DNA of 64,000 nucleotides, taken from the NCBI GenBank assembly GCA_032433765.1, contig JAVIAB010000102.1, positions 9,873,491 through 9,937,490 on the forward strand. The letters are read 5' to 3'. Below the pieces are notes generated by a model that saw only the letters and a list, made by a program, of their open reading frames with translations, searched no databases and was not told the origin of the DNA. This document shows positions 21,560-31,874 of the stretch, piece by piece. This DNA is from Megaustenia siamemsis. Lineage: Eukaryota > Mollusca > Gastropoda > Stylommatophora > Ariophantidae. Made by a program: the position numbers and the translations under genes. Every line of letters starts with the position of its first letter. Within the stretch, counting starts at the first letter, position 1.

Positions 21560-22755
21560 GAGCACCATTGATCTATCGCCCGTGCGCTGCCGAGACCCGA
21601 AAGGGGAGTAAAGAATAGTTGCGCTGTACCCTACCAGGCATGTACGTAAGAGGCGAGAAAGGAGGGTTGGGCATGGGACTGGCTATCCTGTACTGTAAAA
21701 AAATAAGCCGAAACAACTTCACAAACATGGACAAGTCAAAGAAAAGAATAAAAGTAAATCCGCCATCCACGAAAGATAAAGGCTCTCTGTCTAAAAGACG
21801 TATGACGCAAGCCGGAGAAAGCCGTAAGGAGTCCGGGTTGCCGACTCACCTTTTGTCTACCAGGAAATCCTCCAGAATTGGCACCTGGAATGCACGTACC
21901 CTAAACGAACAAGGTAAAGCTGCACAGGTAAAAGCAGAAATGAGAAATTACAAAATAGATATTCTGGGAATGTGCAAAACAAGATGGCTAGGAACGGAAA
22001 GGATAAAACTAAATACAGGAGAGATGATTTTATCAACAGGACACCAGGAACCTGGAGCACAACATAGTGAAGGGGTAGCTATAATGTTATCAAGGAATTC
22101 ACTGAAGACACTAATAGAATGGGAGGCAGTAGGGCAAAAACTAATGAGAGCAACATTTAAAACAACAAAAAACAAAATAAAATTACACATTATCCAATGC
22201 TCTGCGCGAACCAATGATAAGGATGATTTAGTTAAATATGAATTCTATAAACAGCTACAATGTCAGACGTGCCAAGGGCATTATAATCTTGATGGGAGAC
22301 CTAAATGCTAAAGTAGGATCAGACAACAGAGGCTTTGAAGAGATTATGGGAAAACATGGACTTGGAGATGTAAATAAGAATGGAGAGATATTTGTGAATT
22401 TCTGTGCCCTTAATCAAGAGAGCCTAGGAGGAACAATATTCCAACATAAAAGAATACATAAAGCTACATGGGTGTCAGCAGATCATAGAACGAAAAATCA
22501 AATTGATCACATATGTATTAATAATAAGTTTAAGTCATCCTTACAGGATGTAAAAGTATACAGAGGGGCAGATATAGCTTCTGATTATCATCTTCTGGTA
22601 GCTGAACTTAAAATTAAACAAAAACGATATACTACAACGAATTAGGGCAGAAAGTATTTCAATGAAGGGTTTCTTAAAGAACAAGGAATTAAAGATAAAT
22701 TTGCAGTCACAATATCAAACAAATACCAAGTCCTCCAACAACTAGAAAATACAAT
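21560..22755 (+). pseudogene. EN-RT LINE (RTE-like) copy 1, 5' part: endonuclease domain
   Basis: The frame from 21619 carries the start of an apurinic-type endonuclease domain (RIGTWNARTLNEQGKAAQ, KIDILGMCKTRWLGTERIKL, GVAIMLSRNSLKTLIEWEAV). A short deletion near 22264 shifts the frame, and it resumes from 22238 in the other frame with IIILMGDLNAKVGSDNRGFE, QIDHICINNKFKSSLQDVKV and ASDYHLLVAELKI. The catalytic SDH motif is altered to SDY. A stop at 22643 follows. It is the only copy in this window with the N-terminal endonuclease segment, and it is split at 22755 by the I-like LINE. Confidence 0.92.
22745..22755. repeat. Target-site duplication, left
   Basis: GAAAATACAAT here is repeated at 26808-26818 on the other side of the I-like LINE. 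In the uninterrupted relative at 45251 the same sequence occurs once, which proves the insertion. Confidence 0.95.
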
Positions 22756-25700
22756 CTATCTATCTTTCGTTCGCCTGAAGTATTGTCTATATCTGCAATG
22801 TCGTTTCCTGTATAAATTTTACTGTCTTTTGTAATTCTTGCAGTGGCCCATATAGTTTTGTCTGTAGTGTTGTATCTATGGGCCAATGGATTTTCCTCAG
22901 TCTACTATATTCAGTGCAGTCTTGAAGTATGTGTTCAGCAGTCTGGGGTGCCTGTCCACATGTACAAGTAGTTGATGTGCCGATCTTGAATTTTGTATAC
23001 ATGTGACTATGGAGTCGATTGTGTCCTGTTCTTAGGCGTATAATGATAACTTGTTCATATCTATTCATATTATGAAAGGCATCCTGATTTGGGGCTTGTG
23101 GTCCTCTGATTGATTTGATTATCTGTTTCTTATGATGGTATGTAACTGGTGTATCTAGTTGTGTGCCTGTTGAACCTTCCTTTGCCAACTGATCTGCTTT
23201 CTCATTTCCTGGTATTCCACAGTGAGACGGGATCCACTGCAGGGCAACCATGTGGTGCTTGCAGAGTTCAGTCAATAAGGTCTGCAGATGGGGTAATTTT
23301 CTGGATTGTAGTGCCTGGAGTACTGATCTTGCATCTGTCAAAAACACTACAGGCTGTGGGCTAAGATTACTGTTCAGCAGTTTTTCTATTGCCAACTTTA
23401 TTGCTTGTATTTCTGCATCATAATTGTGACAATATTTCCCTGTTGCTATTTTATCCATATCCCTAGTGTTATTTGGGTACTCTATATATGCACCTGCTCC
23501 CCCATTCTTTACTGCATTCTGTGCTGATCCATCTGTGTACACACGAATCCATAGGTCTTGTGGGTATTCTTCATCCAGGAAACTGAGAGCTATTGTTTTT
23601 CGCTGTAGACTATTTTGTTCCTCTTTGTCAACTATTCCTTTCACTTCTGTCCGTATTTGAACTGATAATCCTGATTCATCTGTCCAGGGAGTCTGTTCTG
23701 GTATGGGCAGAAGGGGTTTAACAACTCTTGGCATGTCTGGTGTTTGTCTACTAATACGCTTGGCTTGGTGGATAAAGCTGCTTCTCTTAAGTCGTCCCAA
23801 TGCAAGATTTTGGAATCTGTCCTTCATTGGATGTCTCGGCATGCATACACATTTTTCTGCCTGTATCAGCACCTTTGTGTCCCTCCGTTCTCTCAGTGCT
23901 GGTATCCTCCACAATTTCTCCATCTCCAATATTGGTGTTGATTTCATTGCTCCTGTGATGACCCTAAGTGCCTGGTTTTGTACTTTATCCAGTTCTTGCA
24001 ATGTGGTGTTTGATGCTGAGCACCATGCGGATGATCCATATTCTAAATGTGGGCGTATACTCTGTTGGTAAACTTTACTGAGTATTTTCCCACTCGCACC
24101 CCATGTGGTTCCACACAACTTTCTTAGAATAGCCAATTTTCTCCTTGCTTTTTGGGTTGCCTTATTTATCTGCTGTTTCCAAGATAGTTTGTTATCAAAT
24201 GTAACTCCGAGATATGTAGCTTGTATGTCTTCTTTCACAGGCTCATTGTTTATGTAGATGGCTCCTGCTTTTTGTTTTGGGGAGAGTGTGAAAAGTGTAG
24301 TACTGCATTTGTCTGTATTGATGCTGATACACCATCTATTTGTCCATGAATTCAGTGCATTCATAGCTCTTTGTAGCAATTTGGAGGCCACTGTTGCATA
24401 CTCCTCTGTGCACCACATTACCAAGTCATCTGCATACATTGCCACTTTGATGCCATGTGGTAGTTCAGTAACTAGGTCATTGATGTAGATCAGAAAAAGT
24501 GTTGGAGATAGTACCCCTCCTTGTGGAACGCCCTGGCGCAATAAGACCTTCTTACTCTTAAGACCATCCAGTTGCACTCTGGCTCTCCTGTTATGCAGGT
24601 ATGCTTTGACCCATTTGTACATCCTGCCATTTACTCCATAATTTCTCAGTTTCTTCAGAAGCCCTTCCTTCCATACCTTATCAAATGCTTTCTTTAGGTC
24701 TATCCATGCTGCTAGTACCAGTTTCTTTTCTTGAAACGCATCTTCGATTTCCTGGGAAAGATAGGTTGCTTGATCTTCGGTAGAGTAACACTGTCTAAAG
24801 CCTGCTTGTTGTGGGACAAGGAGATTTTCACTTTCCAGGTACCACTGCAGTCTGAGATTGATTATACGTTCCATTGTTTTACACAAACAGCTTGTAAGGC
24901 TGATTGGTCTATAGCTGGATGTCATTGAACTATCTTTTCCTGGCTTTAGTAATGGTATCATAATTGCTTCTCTCCATGCCTGTGGCACTCTACCTGTGAT
25001 CCAGCAAATGTTGTAGATCTGCAGTAGTTTTGCTTTAGCTGCAGTTCCCAAGTTCTTAATCATTTCATTGGACACTCCATCATTGCCTGGTGACTTTTTC
25101 ATTTTTAATTTGGATATTGCCAGCTCTAGCTCTCTTTGTGTAATGGGTGTTTCCATGACTTCATGTGTGGTCTCTTCTTGTCTTGCATTTTGTTGTTTTA
25201 GACGGGTCTCTTGTCGTTTTTCTAGGCTAATTTCAATATTATTGTCATTTGCAAAGGAGTCTGCAAAGTAATTTGCTGCATGTTTACCTGTTAGAATGTT
25301 TCCATCCTTCTTCAGTGTAATTTTGGTGTTCCTTTCTGTACCCTCATCATTCAGTTGTTTTACAAGCTTCCACACTTTTCTTGTGTCTCGTTCAAGATTC
25401 AAGGACTCTGTTTTCTCTTTCCAGCTTCTCCGTCTGGCTTGTAGTTTAGCCTGTTGAAATTTGGCTTTAGCATGCTGGTAGTTGTTGTGGTGTTCTTGGC
25501 AAGGGTTATTTTCTGCTTGCTTTCGAGATGTTTCCATGTCATTGTGCAGTTCCTCTAGTTCACTACTCCAGTATGGTTTGTAGTGTTTCCGTGCCCCTCT
25601 AGGTATTGTTTCACTGGCAGCTTGTATTATTAGTCTACTGAATTCATCAACTATTTTGTTGATGTCTCTATCTGTATTTATATCTTTAGTCAGTACACTG

Positions 25701-26807
25701 GTGTAGTGTTGATACATTTTCCAGTCTGCCTTTTTGTAATTCCATCTGGAGAGAGTGCTGCTCTCCCTGATGGCCTCATTTTGCACCACTAAAAAGACTG
25801 GTCGGTGGTCGCTGCCTCCAAGTTGTTTCCCAACAATTCGTGTGATATTCCAATCCAGGTCTGGTGAATGGAAAGCAAGGTCTGGTGTAGATGTGGTATG
25901 CCATGATCTGGAGTAGAATGTTGGTGGATCTGTTGCCTGGTTTAATAGTATAAGCCCATTGTCATCCTGCCAATTTTCAAGCTCTTCACCTCTCTTGTCC
26001 ATATGTTCATAGCCCCAGCTCTGTGAGTGGCTGTTAAAGTCTCCACATACAATTATTCTTTCTTTTAATGTAATTGTGTCTAGTGCTAGTGGGCGGTCAC
26101 TCGGACAGTAGTAGTTAAGTAGATGGAAGTCTGTATTTCCTGTCCTGAGGCGCAGTATTTGATATTCCGCCCCATCCATATACACTTCAATCTGACATGC
26201 ATTAATGTTGTTCCTTACAAGAGTCAGTATTCCACCCTTTTGTCTATTTATTCTGTCAGATCGGTAGCACTGGTATCCCCTAATCTTCAAGGCTATGTCG
26301 TTGTTTAGATGGGTTTCCTGCAAACAGCATATGCTTATTTGTTCTTCATGCAGGATATTTTCTAATTCTATCTTTTTACTGTACCCATCTCTTTTGCTGT
26401 TGATGCCTTCAGCATTCCAGTGCATTATTTTTAGTGGTCTTATTTTGGATTGGCCAGTAGCTCTATTCTCTCGCCCCCTGACTCCACAGGGCGGTTGAGA
26501 AGGACATCCAGTAATAGAGGTTGGGCCCTTTCGAGGCTGAGGGCCCGGCGCTGCACCTGCCTGAGTGCCCATCACAGGGCGAGTGCCATATCGATTTGCG
26601 GTTATAGACATACTTCCATATGCGTTGAGTGCGTGGCATCCTGATTGTTGTGCGCCTTTTGGCTGGTTGCCTCCGACTTCAGCACTTGAACTTGCTAGAG
26701 CAGACTGTGGTCTTGCTCGGTTGTAGGAAGGCCTGGCCAGTCTTAGTTTTCAGTCCCTGGTGACTGTTAAGCCCCATCCCCACGACAAGGAGCTGGCCTT
26801 GATGAGG
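22756..26807 (-). mobile_element. Complete-looking I-like LINE, 4052 bp
   Basis: The element lies antisense inside the older EN-RT LINE copy. Its 5' end (minus strand, at 26807) is CCTCATCAAGGCCAGCTCCT; a leader of about 196 bp precedes a single ORF. Only about 31 bp follow the stop before the 3' end, which is GGCGAACGAAAGATAGATAG, a GATA-type tandem tail, not poly(A). The 11-bp duplication is perfect. A long open ORF and perfect duplication point to a young insertion. EN, RT and RNase H in one ORF is the layout of the I/Ingi/Tad/LOA/R1 group. I see no separate ORF1, so the element may be of the single-ORF kind or slightly 5' truncated. Confidence 0.93.
22787..26611 (-). CDS. LINE polyprotein: endonuclease, reverse transcriptase, RNase H (1274 aa)
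   Basis: Copies and inserts the element by target-primed reverse transcription. Residues 62-275 form an exonuclease/endonuclease/phosphatase domain: W64-N65, QETH 98-101, GDFN 190-193 and SDHR 267-270 are the expected catalytic landmarks. Residues 545-830 form the reverse transcriptase: LLKPGKDSSMTSSYRPISL 554-572, WIDLKKAFDKVW 636-647, RQGVPQGGVLSP 692-703 and YADD 726-729. Residues 1020-1145 are an RNase H domain: YTDGSA 1025-1030 (D1027), DAE 1065-1067, TDARS 1092-1096, HCGIPGNEKAD 1130-1140. A CTC...H...C cluster at 1216-1232 is a probable zinc knuckle. No stop or frameshift is present and all catalytic residues are kept, so the protein could be active. The first 60 residues are Pro/Gly-rich and unrecognised; a start inside them is possible. 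Confidence 0.95.
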   Translation of the reverse strand: MSITANRYGTRPVMGTQAGAAPGPQPRKGPTSITGCPSQPPCGVRGRENRATGQSKIRPLKIMHWNAEGINSKRDGYSKKIELENILHEEQISICCLQETHLNNDIALKIRGYQCYRSDRINRQKGGILTLVRNNINACQIEVYMDGAEYQILRLRTGNTDFHLLNYYCPSDRPLALDTITLKERIIVCGDFNSHSQSWGYEHMDKRGEELENWQDDNGLILLNQATDPPTFYSRSWHTTSTPDLAFHSPDLDWNITRIVGKQLGGSDHRPVFLVVQNEAIRESSTLSRWNYKKADWKMYQHYTSVLTKDINTDRDINKIVDEFSRLIIQAASETIPRGARKHYKPYWSSELEELHNDMETSRKQAENNPCQEHHNNYQHAKAKFQQAKLQARRRSWKEKTESLNLERDTRKVWKLVKQLNDEGTERNTKITLKKDGNILTGKHAANYFADSFANDNNIEISLEKRQETRLKQQNARQEETTHEVMETPITQRELELAISKLKMKKSPGNDGVSNEMIKNLGTAAKAKLLQIYNICWITGRVPQAWREAIMIPLLKPGKDSSMTSSYRPISLTSCLCKTMERIINLRLQWYLESENLLVPQQAGFRQCYSTEDQATYLSQEIEDAFQEKKLVLAAWIDLKKAFDKVWKEGLLKKLRNYGVNGRMYKWVKAYLHNRRARVQLDGLKSKKVLLRQGVPQGGVLSPTLFLIYINDLVTELPHGIKVAMYADDLVMWCTEEYATVASKLLQRAMNALNSWTNRWCISINTDKCSTTLFTLSPKQKAGAIYINNEPVKEDIQATYLGVTFDNKLSWKQQINKATQKARRKLAILRKLCGTTWGASGKILSKVYQQSIRPHLEYGSSAWCSASNTTLQELDKVQNQALRVITGAMKSTPILEMEKLWRIPALRERRDTKVLIQAEKCVCMPRHPMKDRFQNLALGRLKRSSFIHQAKRISRQTPDMPRVVKPLLPIPEQTPWTDESGLSVQIRTEVKGIVDKEEQNSLQRKTIALSFLDEEYPQDLWIRVYTDGSAQNAVKNGGAGAYIEYPNNTRDMDKIATGKYCHNYDAEIQAIKLAIEKLLNSNLSPQPVVFLTDARSVLQALQSRKLPHLQTLLTELCKHHMVALQWIPSHCGIPGNEKADQLAKEGSTGTQLDTPVTYHHKKQIIKSIRGPQAPNQDAFHNMNRYEQVIIIRLRTGHNRLHSHMYTKFKIGTSTTCTCGQAPQTAEHILQDCTEYSRLRKIHWPIDTTLQTKLYGPLQELQKTVKFIQETTLQI

Positions 26808-28836
26808 GAAAATACAATAAATATAGAAGATCACTAGAAACAGGTAAACGATATTTGGAGACATGCGAAGAAACACTAGGGAAAAGAGAATGCCAGAATA
26901 AGGCATGGATGACAGCAGAGACCCTGGATAAAATTAAAGAAAGAAAGAACAAGAAAGCAGGCATAAATAAAAGCAAAACGAGAAGTAATAAAGCCAAGAC
27001 ACATGAATCTTACACAGAGGTGAACAAAGAAGTGAGAAGATGCATTAAAAGGGATAAGAGACAATATATAGATGAACTGGCTAAAGAGACTAAGGAAGCA
27101 GCAAATAGAGGGAATATGCAAGAACTGTACAACAGCACAAAGAAATTAAGCGGAAAATACAAACAGATCAATTTCTTTAGTAAAGATAAGAAAGGAAATC
27201 TGCTTAGTAATATAAGGGAGCAAATGGAGAGATGGAAAGATGGAAAGAGCACTTTGAAGAACTTTTGAACAGACCCGGCTCAAATAATCCTCCAGATATA
27301 CTACCAGCAGAAGAAGAGTTACACGTTAACTGTGGAAAACCAAGCAAAGAAGAAATAATGAAAGCCATCAAACTATAAAAAAATGGTAAAGCCACAGGAC
27401 CAGACGAAATTCCTTCAGGAGCCATCAAAGCAGATATTAACACCTCTACCAAGATGCTACATAATCTATTAGATAAAATTTGGGAGAGGGAAGAAATACC
27501 TAAAGACTGGAAAGAAGGTTATATGATCAACTACCAAAGAAAGGAAGTTTACAGGAGTGCACAAATTTATGGGGGGAATTATGCTACTATCAGTGGCAGG
27601 AAAAATTTTAAGCAGAATCATTATGGAGAGACTAAAAGAGACCATAGAGAAACATTTGAGAGATGAACAAGCAGGTTTTAGGAAGAACAGATCATGTGCT
27701 GATCAAATTACTCTACGTATAATAGTTGAACAAAGTTTAGAACCACAGTCCCCACTTTATATTGGATTCATAGATTACGAAAAGGCATTTGATAGTTTAG
27801 ACAGAGGAATGCTTTGGAAGTTGCTGTGTCATTACGGAATCCCCATAAAGTTTATTAACCTGATAAAAACAATGTATGAAGGAATGAAATGCAGCATGGT
27901 GCATGAAGGACAGCTTACAGAGGCATTTGAAATAAGAACAGGAGTAAGGCAGGGATGCCTTCTATCTCCATTTCTCTTTCTACTTGCCATAGATTGGATT
28001 ATGAAAATAACTCAAAACAACAGAAATGGAATCCAGTGGTCACTGACCAAGCAACTTGATGATTTAGACTTTTCTGATGACATAGCTCTCCTATCACACA
28101 GCCATCAACATATGCAGGATAAAATGAGCATACTTGATGAGAGATCACAACAGATGGGACTGAAAATGAATAGAGATAAGAAAACATAAGAATTAATGCA
28201 GTTGGCAATAACCAAATAAAAATATGAGAAATACCTCTAGTAGACGTTCAATCGTACATGTATCTGGGTAGTAATATAGATAAAGAGGGAGGAACAGAAA
28301 ATGATACCAAAATAATGATATCAAAAGCAAGAGGGGCTTTTGTTGCACTGGGAAACATATGGAAGTTCAAAGAAATTTAGGTTAAATAGAAAAATAAAAA
28401 TGTTCAACTCAAATGTTAAGCCAGTCCTATTATATGGCTGTAAAACACGGAGAACAACAAAATTGACAATCATGGAGATACAGACTTTCATTAATTGATG
28501 CTTACGCAGAATAAAAGGATGGAAATGGCAGGTCAAAATCACTAAAATAGAATTATGGAAAGGTACCAGTCAAATACCAGTGGATAAAGAGATACAGCGA
28601 AGACGATGGCGCTGGATAGGACACACACTACGGAAGCCAACTGAGAGTATTACATAACAGGCCCTTTTTTGGAATCCCCAGGGGAAAACACAAAGAAGAA
28701 GACCAAGGAATTCTTGGAGAAGACAGATAGAAACAGAGATGAAGATGATGGGGAAGACATGGAATGATCTTAAACGAATGGCAAGAAACAGAACGACTTG
28801 GAAAATGTTTATAGAAGACCTGTGCTCCACTGGGAG
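26808..28836 (+). pseudogene. EN-RT LINE copy 1, 3' part: reverse transcriptase
   Basis: Continues copy 1 after the I-like insertion. Frame 26855-27268 covers the linker (ETCEETLGKRECQNKAWMTA onward); a short duplication at about 27240 shifts the frame. The RT core lies in 27557-28189: AGFRKNRSCADQITLRIIVE, YIGFIDYEKAFDSLDRGMLW, GVRQGCLLSPFLFLLAIDWI and FSDDIALLS (FADD in the intact relative; both aspartates kept). Several stops follow (for example after NRDKKT). The C-terminal LRRIKGWKWQ region is present but broken. Compared with 45305-48010 it is an older, dead copy. Confidence 0.92.
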
Positions 28837-29370
28837 GTGAGATGCAGAATGGTTCAAGCAAAAGCAGCTTTCCAAAAAATGAGGAAGATGCTATGCAATC
28901 CATTTTTGACAATAGAAACAAGAAAAAGAGTTCTTAAATGTTACGTAAAGCCAGTCTTAACATATGGATTCGAATCATGGACAATAGGACAACAGACAAG
29001 AAAATCACTGGAGTCTGTAGAAATGTGGTTTTACAGAAGAATGTTGAGAGTACCATAGACAGCTAAGAAGAATAATGAAGAGGTTCTGAGAGAGGTCAAA
29101 GCAAAAAAAGAGCTAATTTCCAATATTAGGAAAAAAACAATCATCATTTTTGGCCATGTAATGAGAAGAGAACAACTGGAATATATTGTAACAACTGGAA
29201 AATTTGAGGGACGAAGAGATAGAGGAAAGCAAAGAGAAAAAATAACAGACAGCTTAAGAGAATGGCTTGGCAGAAGGTCAACAACAGAAATGATAAATAG
29301 CTGTCGAGATCGAAATTTGTGAAGAGACATGATCACCTACGCCAGCAGGCCCGGTACTTGATGATGACGA
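28837..29370 (+). mobile_element. LINE fragment, group B, inserted in copy 1
   Basis: Inserted close to the 3' end of EN-RT copy 1. TGCTCCACTGGGAG at 28823-28836 and TGCTCCACAGGGAG at 29371-29384 are a 14-bp target duplication with one mismatch. It encodes the group B C-terminus (CNPFLTIETRKRVLKCYVKP, FYRRMLRVP, GHVMRREQLEYIVTTGKFEG) and ends GATGATGACGATG. It is 5' truncated, with a TAG in the RVP*TAKKNNEE region. Confidence 0.92.
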
Positions 29371-29410
29371 TGCTCCACAGGGAGCTGAAAGATAGAAGAA
29401 GAAGACAATT
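29371..29410 (+). mobile_element. 3' terminus of EN-RT LINE copy 1
   Basis: CTCCACAGGGAGCTGAAAGA followed by TAGAAGAAGAAGAC is the displaced 3' end of copy 1. It matches the 3' ends at 48005-48020 and (minus strand) at 31875 and 50291, showing the family ends in GGAGCTGAAAGGTAGAAG with a GAA-type tail. Confidence 0.8.
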
Positions 29411-30110
29411 GATCTATGTTTTTTTCTGATTCTTCTCACAGCACAAGTTGGTGATAAAGAACTATGTTTGAAACGAGATTTTGAAGAAAAAAATAATTGC
29501 ACCTTTCTGCTATTGTATTTCTTAGTAAAACGTTAAAATACGTGGACGTAGTTCGGTTGTATAGTTCATTACAACCAACTGCTACTTGTCTGCAATTTGG
29601 CCCAGTAAATACGACTCTGTTCTTTAGACGTCGTAAAACGTTTAAAACCACTGATTGTGTTTTTTTTTTTTATCAACATATGGTAATTTGTGTTATATTA
29701 GGATCTTCATCGTTGCACTTGGGATACACCCATAGGTGTCCCGATCTTCTCGAAATACAGATCCCTGATCCACGTACTTTAAATCCTTTGCACGGTCTGG
29801 GATGAGCAAGTAAAAGCATTCAAATATATGGGCAGAGTTTTCACAAAGGATGGAAGGTTTAACAGAGAGATTGAAGCAAGAAGTTGTTTTTTTTCTCTGC
29901 TTCTCCTCGTTTTACAACTTTCTTGTTTTTCTCCTTTTTCTCATACTTCAACTTTTTCCTCTTCTTTTCCTTCTCCAACTTATTCTTCTTCTACGTTTTT
30001 TTTCTTTGTTCTTTGTCTTCTTCTCATACTTATACATTTTTCCTCATCATCTCCTTCAAAAGTTAACCAAATTGACATCATTATTAAAGTGATCCGTCAG
30101 TCAGGAAATA
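29411..30110. other. Unassigned DNA with (TTC)-rich stretch
   Basis: 29880-30060 is T/C-rich low complexity. No gene is recognised. The frame at 29828-30277 is an artefact of this and the following satellite. Confidence 0.5.
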
Positions 30111-31670
30111 TGAAAGAAATACATATGATTAGCTTAACCAAAACACAATGCTCTAATTACTATAACAACCAAAACACAATGATCAAAATTGCTATGACAA
30201 CCGAAACACAATGCTCTAATTACTATAACAACCAAAACACGATGATCAAAATTACTAAAACAACCAAAACACGATGATCAAAATTACTATAACAACCAAA
30301 ACACGATGATCACAATGACTATAACAACCAAAACACGATGATCAAAATTACTATGACAACCAAAACACGATGATCAAAATTACTATAACAACCAAAACAC
30401 GATGATCAAAATGACTATGACAACCAAAACACGATGATCAAAATTACTATGACAACCAAAACACAATGCTCTAATTACTACAACAACCAAAAAACGATGA
30501 TCAAAATTACTATAACAACCAAAACACAATGCTCTAATTACTACAACAACCAAAAAACGATGATCAAAATTACTATGACAACCAAAACACGATGATCAAA
30601 ATTACTATGTCAACCAAAACACAATTCTCTAATTACTATGACAACCAAAACACAATGCTCTAATTACTATGACAACCAAAACACAATGCTCTAATTACTA
30701 TGACAACCAAAACACAATGCTCTAATTACTATGACAACCAAAACACAATGCTCTAAATTAGTATGACAACCAAAACACAATTCTCTATTACTATGACAAC
30801 CAAAACACAATTCTCTAATTACTATGACAACCAAAACACAATTCTCTAATTACTATGACAACCAAAACACAATTCTCTAATTACTATGACAACCAAAACA
30901 CAATTCTCTAATTACTATGACAACCAAAACACAATGCTCTAATTACTATGACAACCAAAACACAATGCTCTAATTACTATGACAACCAAAACACAATGCT
31001 TTAATTACTATGACAACCAAAATACGATGATCAAAATTACTATGACAACCAGAACACAATTCTCTAATTACTATGACAACCAAAACACAATGCTCTAATT
31101 ACTATGACAACCAAAACACAATTCTCTAATTACTATGACAACCAAAACACAATGCTTTAATTACTATGACAACCAAAACGCGATGATCAAAATTACTATG
31201 ACAACCAGAACACAATGCTCTAATTACTATGACAACCAGAACACGATGATCAAAATTACTATGGTGACGAGAAAGAACATGATGCTAACATTACCATGGC
31301 AACATGATAATGAAATTACTCTGACAATCAAAACACAATACTCAAACTACTGTGACAACCAAAACACAATACTCAAATTACTCTGACAACCAAAACAAAA
31401 TACTCAAATTACTGTGACAACCAAAACTCAATGCTCAAATTACTATGACAACCAAAACACAATACTTAAATTACTATGACAAGAAAATGCGCAATGCTCA
31501 AATTACTATGACAAAAAAAAATTACTATGCTCAAATTACAATGGTGACGAGAAAGATTATGATGCTAACATTACCATGACAACCAAAACATAATAATCAA
31601 ATTACAATGGTGACGAGAAAAAAACATCATGCTAACATTACCATAGCAACCAAAACATGATAATCAAATC
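30110..31670. repeat. Minisatellite, about 31-bp unit, about 48 copies
   Basis: Unit of the form AATTACTATGACAACCAAAA followed by CACAATGCTCT, with a common variant CACGATGATCAAA and, near the right end, GGTGACGAGAAAGA insertions. The array ends about 45 bp upstream of host exon 1, so it fills the 3' end of the preceding intron or the promoter-proximal region. Confidence 0.95.
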
Positions 31671-31715
31671 ACTATGGCAACTATAGCAGACACCATTTTA
31701 TTTTCTCAATCCCAG

Positions 31716-31862
31716 CATGAGCATGAAAGAGTGGACCAGATCCTGGAGGGGCTGTTCCAGTCACAGAAGTCAGATAGACTGAAGGAAGCAATCATCGCGC
31801 GGATCTGTTCCCAGAGCTCTCAACCTGTGCATGCTGAAACAACAGTCAGGGGTGTTTTGCAG
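31716..31862 (+). CDS. USP38: Ubiquitin carboxyl-terminal hydrolase USP38/USP35-like, exon 1 of those seen
   Basis: Encodes a segment with VDQILEGLFQSQKSDRLKEA, which aligns with the extreme N-terminus of vertebrate USP38 (MDKILEGL...). The family removes ubiquitin from substrates; its N-terminal half is an alpha-helical repeat region and the protease lies further C-terminal. The 3' border is fixed by phase: codon CAG at 31860-31862 joins exon 2 at GAA with no gap against USP38 as I recall it. The donor is then GCAAGG, a GC-type donor. A good acceptor (TTTTATTTTCTCAATCCCAG, ending 31715) suggests the start codon is in an exon further upstream. An ATG at 31674 is in frame but sits in satellite-like sequence. 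USP35 and USP38 cannot be separated from this. Confidence 0.75.
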
Positions 31863-31874
31863 GCAAGGGTTTAT

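Noticed and set aside
23149..26644. Many short + strand frames
   Set aside because: Antisense shadows of the 1274-codon LINE ORF.
30110..31670. CRISPR-like array of 31-bp repeats
   Set aside because: Units are contiguous with no unique spacers, and the window is eukaryotic; it is a minisatellite.
31674..31715. Start codon of the USP38-like gene at 31674
   Set aside because: The ATG lies in satellite-derived sequence, and a strong acceptor at 31715 suggests the exon is internal.
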